A stretch of DNA of 64,000 bases from Gnetum montanum (taxonomy: Eukaryota > Streptophyta > Gnetopsida > Gnetales > Gnetaceae), in contig MNCI01034697.1 of the NCBI GenBank assembly GCA_015680685.1, forward strand, positions 475,173 to 539,172, in the 5' to 3' direction. This document shows, one piece after another, positions 11,654-22,600 of the stretch. Position numbers and translations under genes: made by a program. Numbering within the stretch: the stretch's first letter is position 1; each line of letters opens with the position of its first letter. Under the pieces are notes generated by a model. It did no database searches. It saw only the letters and a program-made list of their open reading frames with translations, and had not been told where the DNA came from.

Positions 11654-13480
11654 GTTGGTTAGTGGAAGTTAAAGCTAGACTTCTCTATCTTAGATGTTGA
11701 TTCTTTCCAAGTCATTCTTGGACAAGAATTATTTAAGGAGAAAAAAGTATTGGTTGTTATATATCTAGATGCTCTTTACATTATGCATAATGATTCACCT
11801 TTTATGGTGAAAATATCTACATCGAGTACAACTGGTATGGATAAAGAAGCTTAGATTGTTTCATCTATGGTAATGAAGCAGGTTGTTAGGAACCTAATGT
11901 AGAAAATGTTTCTTATAGTGCTAAGGAAGATGAAAGATAGGAGTTCTATGTAGATGAATGTATAGGTAGAGAACATGTTGGCGAGGTATATGGATTTTAT
12001 ATCAATGAAGTTACTTGGAGAATTACGAAAATAACGAGTTGTTAATCATAAAATTAAGTTGTTGCTAGGAACTACTCCTAGGAAACAACCTTATAGGATT
12101 ATTGCTTCTAAATTGTTTGAGTTGAGAAAGAAATTGGAAAGCTTGTTGGAGAAGGATTACACCTGATCCTTAAAATCTCCATACAGTGCTTCTTTACTAT
12201 TTTCCAAGAAGGGGAATGATTCACTAAGACTGTGTTGTTACTTTAAGTTAATAAGTACATCATCAAAAATAGATATTTGGTACCATTGGATTCAAACCTT
12301 TTTGACCAACCAGTATGGAATCAAGTTTTCTCTTAACTTGAACTTTTTCAAGGCTATCATCAGGTATGGATCACAGAGAATAATGAAGAGAAAACAACAT
12401 GTGTCACTCATTACAGATCATATGAGTGGACCTTCATTTCCTTTGGCTTGTGTAACACACCTACCATATTTTGCACACTCATGAATGAAGTGTTTTATTT
12501 ATTTCTTGATAAGTTCATTATGGTGTATCTTAATGATATTTTGGTCTGCTCTTGCTTGATGAATGAACACCTACAACATCTAAATTTTGTGTTCTCAAAA
12601 TTGTGGGCGCACAAATTATATGTGAAGTGAGAGAAGTGTGAGTTTGGTAATCCAAAGTTGAATTTTCTCAATCACAACATTGGTGGAGGCAAGATCAAAA
12701 TAGATCAAAAAGTGGTGGAGGCCATTGCCACTTCTATTCCAAAAGATGTGCATTAGCTATGCTAATTTATGGATTTGGTGAGTTAGTACCAAAAATTTAT
12801 TTGAGGATTCTTTGGTATGACAACGATATTAATGAACTTACAAATGAAGGAAATTTCTTAGAATTAGAATCTCTTGTATCAAGAGGTATTTAATAAGATC
12901 AGGATGGCTCTCATAACTCAACCTATTTTGGTCCTTCTTAACTTCTCAAAACTATTCAAAGTTTACATAAACAATTTATATGAGGTAATTGGTGAGGTGC
13001 TTTTGCGAGACAACCAACTTGCGATGCTCAAATCAAAGAAATTGAATAAGAATGAATAGTTTTGGCTTGTGCATGAAAAGGAGATGCTTGTCATTGTGCA
13101 TTACCTTCAAAGATGGTAACACTATCTCCTTTGTGGTCTCGTGGGAGTCAAAACTTATAACCTTATCATAAGTTACCTTCTTAACCAATAAAAGTTAAAG
13201 CTGAAGCAAGCTTAATGGTTGGACATGTCATAAGAGTTCAACCTTTATTTTACTTATTGGGTAGGCTAGAAGACTGTAGTAGTTTATGCTTTGAGCACAT
13301 CCATAGGTGAACACAATGGAGGTTGTGAGACAACCCAATAGTTCTTGGGTGGTGATTGACCATAAAATTTGATAAAAGATTAGGGATGGAATGTGGTATG
13401 ATCAACATGCTTAGAAGTTATTAAAGTTGGTTAAAGATGGAGGGGACTCAAACTTTAATGAGGCAGATGACCTACTCATG
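11654..13480 (+). pseudogene. R3 protease end, reverse transcriptase and RNase H, decayed
   Basis: The protease end reads VILGQELF (about 11710). The reverse transcriptase has FGLCNTPTIFCTLMNEVF (about 12430-12500) and catalytic box YLND at 12526-12537, where YLDD is expected, so one catalytic Asp is Asn. The region 12590-12780 matches the C-terminal part (CEFGNPKLNFL). RNase H follows (about 12870-13140) with QPILVLLNFSKLFKVYINN, where the first catalytic Asp is also lost, and HEKEMLVIVHYLQRW. There are many stops. The enzyme would copy element RNA to DNA and remove the RNA strand. Confidence 0.8.
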
Positions 13481-13489
13481 TTTAAGCGA

Positions 13490-13790
13490 ACACAGATCTA
13501 TGTTCTTGAATGAGATGCATTATGTTTCAAAATCATTGACGAATGCCACAAGATCCTTTGGGCTAGTCATCTAAGTCATAAATGCATGGTGGTGTTGGTG
13601 GAACAATAGTTCTATTAGTCAAATTTGGATGTTAATGTGGCTAATTTTGCACAAAGTTGTTTGTTATGTCAATAGGATAAGAGTTGAAATGAAAAATGAG
13701 AGGGCCTACTCCACCCCTTGAAACTTCCAAAGTTACCAGGTATAATGGTACCACCCTTTGAAAACATTGGTTGATATCATCTGAGAGTTC
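13490..13790 (+). pseudogene. R3 integrase N-terminal zinc-binding region, truncated
   Basis: The frame-shifted reading contains SCLLCQ, a stop, DKS and then GLLHPLKLPKLPG, the end of the HHCC region and the linker before the catalytic core in plant chromovirus integrases. The DDE core is absent: the 3' LTR begins at 13803. This is an internal deletion that removes strand-transfer function. Confidence 0.65.
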
Positions 13791-13802
13791 AAAAAATAGT
13801 AA

Positions 13803-14586
13803 TGAGAAAGGATATACTCAAGGTGGATTATGCCTTAATGCTTAGCACCCTATTTTATAGCATAGCACATAATCCATTAGCCAATGGTTAGAGGTCTTAG
13901 TACTACCATAAGATTTAACTACACAACTAGACCAACAAGGCACACACACACACATACACATAATAAGCATACAACACACCAATCCCCTAGAATGACTATG
14001 ACACATTCTTATACTAATACATCTAATCCTAAGCCCCACTCCAAAGAGAGGATGGTGGCTTAAGCATTGAAGCCAAAGCTCCTTCACAAGTCTACATATC
14101 CCTATGACAAGGTTCATAAGAAATTACAACCCATGTATTTCTAAAGTGATGGTTAGAATAACATGGAACACTAAAGGATTTCCATGCTCCCCCAACATCC
14201 ATTCTTAAGGGAAGCAACCTTCAATCCACTAACAATGCATGTTTTCCTATACTCTCCCCTACTTGAAAGAGGTGATGTTCTCAGAGTGTACACTTTTCTA
14301 GATGTGGAGAGTCACAATGGATATCAAGGAACTTAAAACATCTAGAAGCCCATATGATAGTTATAAACATGAAGGTCTAATGGCTAGGGTTCCTTAACCA
14401 TAAAGCCAAAGCATCAAACTCATCCTACCATCCAATAGAGGCTCTTTTCCATACAAACTATATCAACCTTTTGGCTTGAAGCAAAATCTACTTATTTGAC
14501 ATGCGAGTGAGTTCTCTATCTATGGTTGTGAAATAAGAGAGTAGAGATGATCCATTTGTAATCAAGGAAAGGTTATTCATACCTTG
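13803..14586 (+). repeat. R3 3' LTR (end rearranged)
   Basis: Aligns with the 5' LTR from TGAGAAAGG through TTCATACCTTGG. After 14586 the expected last 75-80 bases of U5 are not there in direct orientation; a related sequence follows in reverse complement. Confidence 0.7.
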
Positions 14587-14800
14587 GAGAAATCACTCCC
14601 CATGCCTAGTGATAGTCTTACATTAGCATGTGTAGGGATATTGGGATCGAGCTTCATTATGGCATCACCCAACTTCATAGTTAAAAGGAGGGACACATTA
14701 GTTCTCCACCCCTCATAAGTGGTTTGTCTTGTATCCACTTTAGCATCCTTTAGCATGTGACATGTTTCATCCATTTTTCATATACTACACTAGGACATTC
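14587..14800 (-). other. Inverted copy of an R3-type U5 end with a 65-codon ORF
   Basis: The reverse complement of about 14601-14673 aligns with the U5 end of the R3 5' LTR (about 6400-6466): both carry TTGGGTGATGCCATA, then a GATCC(C/T)AA.AT segment, CTACACATG and CTATCACT. On the minus strand an ORF covers 14577-14774; its peptide LGDAIMKLDPNIPTH parallels LGDAIGRIDPKISTH read from the R3 LTR end. I do not recognise the peptide. It could be the terminal part of a related minus-strand LTR (possibly that of R5) joined to R3, or a small inversion. Confidence 0.45.
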
Positions 14801-14889
14801 ATCATCTAGTGACTACCTTTTATTGATCAATCATGTACATTCACAAGGGGTAAATCAACATGGCTTTTAGAGTAGAAATTAGTAATGAA

Positions 14890-15440
14890 TGTTTGCTAAT
14901 TCTTGAGAGTTTTCCACTCTTCCCAAATATCCTCCTATAAGGACATGCCTTTCCAACATTTGAGGAACTCTACGTTTTGATTTAGAGGATATCCTATGAT
15001 ATACATGTTAACAATGGAGTGAATTCGTCGACCTTTCACTACTTCTATGTTTGGAGGTCCCATGGACCTAAATGTGGAGGTATTAGAATCCTTGATATTA
15101 AACTTTTTATTTAAGCATATAGACATGGAATATTGGGTGATAGTTTGTGAGTTAAGTTGGCAATTGCAATATGTTGGCAACCAAATTGACTTGAGAAAGG
15201 ACCTTGAAAGATCCATCATATCATTGAAGAAATTTCTAGCTAGCACCCTTCTTTGGTCACATTTACCCCATGTAATCCATTTATAACATCCTCTACATTA
15301 GTTGTTGCTTTCATAGCTATGAAGTGAGATGATTTTATTAATAAGTCAAGAACTACAAAAACAAAATCTTTTCCGCTCATCATACAAGACAACACAAAAT
15401 AAAATCCATGTCTACCATTTGCAACTTTCATTGTGGAATC
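14890..15440 (-). pseudogene. R5 integrase core and chromodomain-like end
   Basis: At 15240-15431 the minus strand encodes an integrase core fragment with FVFVVLDLLIKSSHFI, matching the chromovirus pattern around the first catalytic Asp (…VVVDRLTKSAHF). At 14880-15250 a longer frame ends with FLKCWKGMSLQEDIWEEW, which resembles the aromatic chromodomain core (…VKWKG…EEATWE). A chromodomain would bind histone-modified chromatin and steer insertion. Much of the core is deleted. The chromodomain call is by pattern only. Confidence 0.6.
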
Positions 15441-15800
15441 ATATGTGAAAATAAATAACCACCTATTCTTTGATGCTAAATCTTATTAGTATACCAAATG
15501 CTTTGTCACAAACTTACCAACTTACTTCTTTACACCTTTCCATCAATAAGTTTTCTTTAATAGCCAATACATCTTAGTCACTATTAAGATTCAAGCACAT
15601 GCATATAGTTTTTTAACAAGGTACACTATGTGCATGGTTTATCATAAGGGAATCACCTACATGCTTAAGCTACAAACACCATGATTCTTATTGCTATTAT
15701 TTATAAACTTACTTCGTCAAATTTTATTATGTAATAAGACTATTAAATTTACCATTGATCCTACTTAAGAAATTTGCTACCAAATTGCTCTTCCATGATC
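15440..15800. other. AT-rich interval within R5
   Basis: By position it should hold the integrase zinc-binding region and the RNase H to integrase linker of R5, but no motif can be read. Nothing else is recognised. Confidence 0.4.
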
Positions 15801-16112
15801 TATACTATATAGTAAAGTCAAAATCAATCAATAACTTCACTCATCTCCTCTACTTAAGATTAAACTATGGTTGATTTATTAAATATTTTAGTTTCTTATT
15901 ATTAGCCTAAATAGTTAAATTTTCCTCATACAAATAGTTATTTCATACAAAGGACTACTCCTAACTCAAGGTCATGCATTGGATACTTAGTCTTGTGAGG
16001 CTTTAACTATTTGGTAGCAGAAGGCACTATCTTATTATCTTGCATTAATACACATCTAAGGCCTTCACCTAGAGCATCTATGCATATATTGTAAGGCATA
16101 CTCGAGATGGGG
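15800..16112 (-). pseudogene. R5 RNase H, decayed
   Basis: The minus-strand reading across frames shows an A-L-G-x-G-L-x-C-VLMQD-like start (about 16050), KYPMHDLELG (about 15965) and KLKYLINQ with RRWVKLLIDFD further on (about 15830-15900). These match the chromovirus RNase H order (VLMQ, YPTHDLELAAVV, DHKSLKY, RRW.ELL.DYD). Its upstream neighbour in the element, the reverse transcriptase end, resumes at 26119 on the other side of R6. Confidence 0.65.
16108..16112. other. R6 target site duplication, left copy (TGGGG)
   Basis: TGGGG immediately left of the R6 3' LTR and again right of its 5' LTR (26114-26118). Confidence 0.85.
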
Positions 16113-16960
16113 TGATGAGTGACAAGTACCCCTATGCTCAACCATACGAATCACTAAGTGTTCAAGCATGATTCGGTCGAATTCCATGGATCCTTTGTCT
16201 TTCGATACACTAGCCTCTAGGAAGTGAACTTACCCTAATAGTCATTCATTATCTTCCCAATTACACCTACGATATGCAAAGGTATGGTTAAGTGAAATCG
16301 ATGCATATGATTTTTATTATTTTTTATGTTTTATGTTTTGGGTGCTTAAAATAAAGGATGAAAGGAATAAGGTAATTTAATTGCTAATTTAATATAACTA
16401 ACTAACCAAGATCTAACTAATCCTAACATAAGCATCCAGTTCCACTTTCTGTACACATCCTAAACACATATAATGTTGTTGGGTTACCAAACATTAAGTG
16501 TTATTGGGATTACCAAGTGTCATGCACATGCTTGAAGTGGTTGTACTTATGTGCTTAATTAATTGTTATTTAATCTAGCTTAATTTAGTTTAATTACTTG
16601 AAGCATTAAGTAAAATTGCATAAAACATTAAATGCATAAAGAAAATATTTAATCTAATTGAAGTACTATCAGGTTTATCGGAAAGCTTGTCTTTATTACC
16701 ACACACATTGCCATGGTTAAGTACAATAGTGCTCGAATAAAGATCCATACACTTAATGAATCCTATTGTGGACACTTGGGAAAACATTCTAGCTCTAGGG
16801 AAGAAAAACTATAAGAGCTTTGCTATACTATGACTAATATGATCCAAAAACCATAAGTCAAAGTGTGATATTTATAGGCTGGCATAGATCCTGCGATATC
16901 GGATATCCAACATCGCTTCTAGGCTTCAATATTGAAGCAAAAAAAAAAAACACTTTAGTA
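16113..16960 (-). repeat. R6 3' LTR
   Basis: Left end TGATGAG; right end CACTTTAGTA, aligned to CACTTCATTA in the 5' LTR. The canonical family end is TCATCA, so the U3 terminus is mutated in both copies. The two R6 LTRs are alike along their length with scattered transitions and small indels; the 3' copy is about 50 bp shorter near the U3 palindromes. Confidence 0.9.
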
Positions 16961-16975
16961 TATCCCCACAACTGA
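16961..16975 (-). other. R6 polypurine tract
   Basis: Reverse complement AGTTGTGGGGATA directly precedes the 3' LTR, the same position as CATGGGGGTA in R10. It would prime plus-strand DNA synthesis. Confidence 0.6.
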
Positions 16976-18680
16976 ATAAAAACTTATTCTTGAGTGAACA
17001 AAAGAAGGAACAAGTCCCTTATAAAATATTGGGAAGGTATGAGATTATTGGCTGACATGCTAACTAGCTTAGATGAAATAGACAGATTGTAATTGCCCAA
17101 GTATATGGATTTACAATCTTTTACAAAATTGGGTGTTCATGACAATAGAATTGAATACCTTGGCCAAAACTAACATCCAACTCCTTTGGCAATTGAAGAT
17201 TGAGGGAGAAGATTCAATGATCATGAAGGGACCTCATCACATGGTGCAGCTGCTTATTCCTTGGTGAAGATAGTCTCGCCTCCAGTCCATGCTTCCCACT
17301 ATAATCACAACAAAATCACATATTAGTGTGCAATGTGTAACTTATAGCTCTTAGGTACCTTTTCTTGTTGGTAGTTAGACTTAGCTAGGTTGTGAATATG
17401 GTGAATTGATTCTTTTAATAGCATTAGCAGGAAGATTGAAAAATGGGGTGAAATAGGCAAGTGGCTAATTATTAAATATTAAAAATTTCAAATGCGATGA
17501 AATACTTGTAGAGGGTTAAGGAATTCATAACAACAAGAAAGAGGATTTCACTAAAAAATATTGTGAAGATGTGCACAATTGGATGTCATCAATGGGGCAC
17601 ATAAAAAGGATTTGATTGTGAGAATGCCTCAGGATAAAGAACTTAACTAACCTAACTAAAAGGTATGCAAGTGGATCCTCCCCAAAGCAAGCACATGCCC
17701 TTTGTTGCCCTTGCATATCCTCAAACCAAGGAGTCCACAAGCCCCATGGGTGATTAATGGTTACAGAAAGTTAAGTACAAAAACTTGGAAGAAACTACCT
17801 AAGAATTTCAACACATCAAACTAAGACATGGAATAAAGACATGAACACTCGTAGTGAGCTGAGGCATGAAAATCATAGATGGATGAGAGAGAAAAATTGG
17901 AATGGAGTTCCCAATTAAGGTTACATGAAGTCCCTCATGAATTTTGTTGTTAAATTACTTGATAAAATCCATCCTTAGTCTAGACCAAAACTAACCATGT
18001 TTAGTGAATTTTCATTGCCACTCTAAGACTGATCCACTCCCTTGAGATACAAAAGTGCTCCCACAAAACAACCACCATTCCTTATTTATGAAGAAAAGAG
18101 AAGCAGGAAGTGAGAAAGGACCTTAGTTAGAGTGGACCTTTAGGCATGGGTAACGTGTCTTTCTAGTCCCATAACCAGTGCTTGTAGCCTATTTATTTTG
18201 TCCAAGGGATGTGCTTTGAATTCCCATCATTTTTTTGAATGGAAACCACATCATGCAAAGACTTATTCAACTTCCTATTATTGGTTGACAGTGATCATTA
18301 AGAGATCTATAAAAAACACACTTGCACTCAAGATAGTAGAAGAGTATAAACAGTATTAAGTCCTCTTGAAGTCACACCTTGTTTAAACCTTTGAATCTTT
18401 TCCAAGTCTGAAAACTACCAAGGTCATAAGTTCATTAAAGTTTTACTTAAGGAAAAGGAACCCCATACTTCCAAAACAAGGAAAGCCATAACATTTGTGG
18501 ATGGGTGGATGTCATGGACTCACTGCCTATTTTATGAAAAAGAAACCATGTCTTAGTTATCAGTAACAAAATTCAAAGCTAGAATATAGATACTAACAAT
18601 TAAATAGTCAGATAGCACATGCCCACATCAAGAAAACCACACTTTACCTAGTTGGCAATAAGGCATGTTATTATTAGAAC
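16976..18680 (-). other. R6 3' untranslated spacer
   Basis: No conserved coding domain was seen. A block near 17655-17760 (TCCTCCCCAAAGCA and flanks) is conserved in R10 (about 52220-52310) and R9 (about 59250-59330), so this spacer is a standard part of the family. Confidence 0.6.
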
Positions 18681-18689
18681 ATAATAAGA

Positions 18690-18890
18690 AAATCACACCA
18701 ACATGAAGAAAAATATACAAGAAATTGTAAAATATTCAAGAAAAATAAAATGTACCAATGATCTTGTAAAACAAAAATTGGAAAAAAATTAAATAAAGTA
18801 AAAAATGGTGTAAGATAAAGAATGTGTAAAACAAAAGGTTGTAAAAATAACAAGGTATAAAAAATGTGTAAAACAAATAGATGAAAAACT
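18690..18890 (-). repeat. Low-complexity tract after R6 pol
   Basis: Repeats of a GTAAAACAAAA-type motif on the plus strand, just past the pol stop. Equivalent tracts lie after pol in R7, R10 and R9. Phe/Leu-rich frames across it are compositional. Confidence 0.75.
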
Positions 18891-18894
18891 AAGG

Positions 18895-20380
18895 AGACAC
18901 TATAATGGTTAGCATGGATGGCCATCTCCCCCATGATTGAGTTGAAAGGAGGAGATCCAAAAGATTGAGCATGGTTGTCCATTCGATGAGGTGTTTGTTG
19001 CACTCGCTTGCTTAGGCTCATGGAAAGGTTTGACTTGTTATGTGTTGACTAGCTGCTTTGTGTTTGGGCTCTCAAGTTTATAGATTAACATGGCCCTAGA
19101 AGGAAAGTTTTCATAAATGATGTAAGGTCCTTCCCACAACATTTGGAACTTAGTTTGTTGAGGTACGTGTGTGGGGTTCCTGTAGAGAACCTTATCTCCT
19201 AGTTGAAATTAAACTTTTCTAATTCTAAGGTCATGACACTTTTTGCTAAATCCCTTATACAACTTGTTATATGATAGGGCCACCAATTGATTTTCATCTA
19301 GCAGGTTGAGATTCATTAATATTTCTTTTTGTGCTAGACTTAACTCAAGGTTAAGGTCATAGGCTGTTAAAAGTGTATGGAGCTTAGATTGAATAAGAAG
19401 AGTTAGCAATTTTCTATACACCAACTCATAAGGAGAGTAGCCTATAGGAAGCTTTAAGGTGGAGTGGTAAGCCTAGAGGGCATCATTGAGTTTTGTGCTC
19501 GAGTCTCTTCTATATTTGCTAACTATTCTCATTAAGATCTTAGTGATTTTCCTATTTGTAACCTTAGCTTGACCATTGGCTTGGGGGTGATAAGTTGTTG
19601 CTAATTAATGCTCAACCCTAAAGCGTTGCATGAGCTTCCAAAATGTAGTGGCTATAAAATGGATTCTGATGTCAGAAATTAGAGCATGTGGCACACCAAA
19701 CCTATTTACAACATTTTGTTGTACAAACCAAGTAGCAATAGAAGATGTACAATTAGTGACGGTTGTTGCTTCTACCCATTTCATATAATAGTCAACAATG
19801 ACTATGATGTATGCTTTTCCATTGACATGGATGTGATGGGACCCATGAAGTCAATGCCCTAGATGTTGAAGGGTTCCAGTGGTTAGATCCACTACTAAGG
19901 ACCCTCTATACAAGCAGTTATTCCACCATCACATTGGCAATGTTCACAAGAGTTGAAAAATTTGTGAACATCCTTGAAAAGTGTTGGCTAGTAATATCTT
20001 GCCATCAGGATATTAATGGTGAAATGTCTTCCTGCATAGTGGCCCCTACAAGGATGCTCATGAGTGTTCTAGAGAATGCGTAGTTGATCAACATCAGGGG
20101 CATACCAACATCAGCACACACCTTGTAGAGGTGTCTATTGATCTCCATGAAGTATTCCACTTGGTGAAGAAACTATTATTTCTTCTTATGATCCAACTCT
20201 TGTGGCATCTCTTGAGTGAGAAGAGAGGTGAGAATGCCATCATACCATTTAAGCTCAGCGGAAAATTGTTCAGTCATAGCCTTAATAAAAAGGAGTTCAT
20301 CATGAAATTGATCATACAGTGGGCTTTCCTCCTCTTTGTTATTTCATGTCAATCGAGATAAGTGGTCAACAACCATGTTC
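18895..20380 (-). pseudogene. R6 integrase, decayed
   Basis: The minus strand shows the C-terminal tail (SFGSPPFNSIMGEMAIH, about 18900-18960), a post-core region (about 19209-19424) with NQLVALSYNKLYKGF and KKCHDLRIRKV, and core and zinc-binding segments further right with stops. These correspond piece by piece to R10 53473-54780. It would insert cDNA. It is inactive as seen. Confidence 0.8.
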
Positions 20381-20399
20381 TTAGTTCCCTTTCCATCTA

Positions 20400-20720
20400 C
20401 CATCGTAACATCAAATTCCTATAAGATTACTAGTCCACTTTATAACATGGGGGCTCACCACTAGCTTATTCATTAGGAAGTAAATTGCACAGTGGTCTGT
20501 GTGCATGAACACCTTGTATCCATGCACATAGTGCTTAAATTTCTCCATGGAAAACACCACTACCATCAATTCTTTCTCTGTGATGATGTAGTTTAGCTGT
20601 GCACCCATAACGCTTTAGCTTGTGCAATGGATATAATAATGATGTTTCTGATCATATAACTACATAAGCATTGTTTCCAAGGCATAATTTGATGCATCTG
20701 TCATGATGTGAAATGGTTTG
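20400..20720 (-). pseudogene. R6 RNase H, decayed
   Basis: The open stretch 20411-20608 encodes GAQLNYIITEKELMVVVF and VFMHTDHCAIYFL. The TEKEL Glu and the TDH Asp, two expected catalytic acids, are retained. The first catalytic Asp region lies just upstream, past a stop (about 20660-20710). Athila-type pattern. Confidence 0.8.
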
Positions 20721-20759
20721 AACTAGTCTGGTGCTTGTAGAATTGGAGTTTCTATGAGT

Positions 20760-21560
20760 TTCTCCTTCAGTTGTTGGAATGCATTTTTACATTCCTTGGT
20801 CCAAACAAATAGATCATCTTTTTTTGTTAGCTTGATCAATGGTTTTACGATCTTAGAGAATTTCTCTATGAATCTTTATTAGAAACCAGTGTGTCTAAGG
20901 AATGACCAAACATCTTTTACAGTTTCTAGTTGACAGGTAATTCCTTGGATGATCCTAATCTTTTTAAGGTCTACTTCAATCCTTGCTTGAGAAATTCTAT
21001 ATCCTAGTACAATGTCCTCTTGGACCATTAGATGGCTATTTTGCCAATTAAGGTGAAGGTTCGTCTCCACACATATTTTAAGCACTTACTCAAGGTGGTC
21101 CAAGGCTTGCTGAAATTTAGCCCCATAGTTGAAGAAGTCATCCATGAAGACTTCCATCCCACTAATGATCTACTTCTAAAAAATACTCAAGACGAGGTGT
21201 TGGAATGTGATAGGAGCATTACATAGGTCAAAAGGCATCTTTTAATATGCAAAAGTCCCCCATGGGCTCATGAATGTTATTTTGACTTGATTCTCTAATG
21301 TGATTTGGATTTGGTTATAGCCACTATAACCATCCAGGAAGCTATAATATTAATGCCTAGAACTAGTGTCCAACACTTGATCTACAAATGGTAATGGAAA
21401 GTGATCTTTGAATGTTTCCATATTTAACACCCAAAAATTGATCCAGACTCACTGCTTATCACCTTTCTTTGGCACAATCACGAGTGGGCTAACCCAATTA
21501 GTATCTGCAATGGGATAGATAAACCCCACCTTGAGGAGTTGTTTGATTTCTACTTGACTA
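20760..21560 (-). pseudogene. R6 reverse transcriptase, decayed
   Basis: The catalytic box FMDDF is intact at 21134-21148, as in Athila elements rather than YxDD. The C-terminal part at 20879-21085 has HLMVQEDIVLGYRIS and VKDVWSFLRHTGF. The fingers region to about 21560 contains stops and frameshifts. It would be the polymerase that copies element RNA. Confidence 0.82.
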
Positions 21561-21561
21561 T

Positions 21562-22600
21562 CTACTTCAATTTGGGGTTCAGCCACCACCACGATTGCAT
21601 CGTTAACTTCATGGTCAAATTAGTGTAGATACGATGTTGGCATATCCTAGAATCAATCCTTGTGAGTTTAGGATATAACCAAGCAAAGGTTGTTGGCCAT
21701 CTATTGACCACCTTAAATAACATCTCCTTTTGTTTAGGAGTATTATTTGCATTGATTATTATTAACTTTCCATTTTTCAAGAATGCATATTTCATGCCAG
21801 TAGGTAGAGTTTTTAACTTAAGGTACTCTTGTTTAAAATTTTTAGGGATTTCCAACTCTTCACAGTAGCTATCATCATTATCGTCAACAAAGAGTTGGCA
21901 ATGAACTTGTTTTAGCTCATCCATGCCTTCCACATAGGCACATGCTAGGCTCCTAGTAGGTTCCATGCAAAGTGTTGAGCTACTCTCAAGGTTAGCTGTC
22001 AGTCACTAGGTGCCCTCTTGCTTTGTGGCTGCTACATACAGACACTTTTTAATTTTAGATATATTAGCACACTAATTGCATGCTTTGATATATACATTGT
22101 TAATGGCCCATAGTCTTTTCACATAGTTACACTAGGTATCATTGTATGTGATGCATAGAAATTTCTTCCTCTTGATCTCTTCAAATGCATTTTATTTAGA
22201 GATTTCAAGGGAAAGATCTCGAATCCCTAATCATGCATCAATAATGCTTGGCCAAGCCCTTTCCATGATGATTGGGAAGTCCTCCTTACAATTGTCCACT
22301 CGGATCACTAGGAAATCAATGGGGTAGGAACACCTATAAACAATGGTCATAATGTCCTTCATTAGTTCCAAGGGAACAGTGATGGACTGATTAGCCAACT
22401 TGAGATGGATGTTGCTTTTGTTAAGTGGATGAAGGTTCTAGGCTTTATACATGTCATGGAAAATGAGATTAACACTAGAACCTAAATCTAGAAGAGCCTT
22501 GTAGGGCTCATTCCTAGCAATTTGAAGGTAAATAAGGGGACTTCTAGGATCAAATAGTTTTTTTGGTAAGGTGGCTAGCCTTAATCCAATCAGTTACTAC
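21562..22600 (-). pseudogene. R6 protease and linker to reverse transcriptase
   Basis: The stretch 21562-21966 encodes the linker before the reverse transcriptase: an acidic segment, LPTGMKYAFL, and then KVVNRWPTTFAWLYPKL with RIDSRICQHRIY, matching R10 (VNKWVDAFAWSYPKL, VDPRICQHQIYL). Protease traces lie at about 22200-22500, including the tract encoding a decayed DSG motif near 22485. Stops interrupt all of it. Confidence 0.7.

Larger units (their letters stand above)
5598..14586 (+). mobile_element. R3: chromovirus-type Ty3/gypsy element, decayed, split by R4
   Basis: Direct repeats at 5598-6465 and 13803-14586 are its LTRs. A PBS with 11 of 12 bases complementary to initiator tRNA-Met follows the left LTR. 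Gag, protease, reverse transcriptase, RNase H and the integrase N-terminus follow in order on the plus strand. The integrase core and any chromodomain are missing: the zinc-binding region is followed almost directly by the 3' LTR, an internal deletion. R4 interrupts the protease. All ORFs carry stops. Confidence 0.8.
14800..16112 (-). mobile_element. R5 (3' half): chromovirus remnant, minus strand
   Basis: This carries the RNase H, integrase and chromodomain-like traces of a minus-strand element whose reverse transcriptase and protease are at 26119-27780. The two halves are separated by R6, whose target duplication TGGGG ends this half (16108-16112). Confidence 0.75.
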
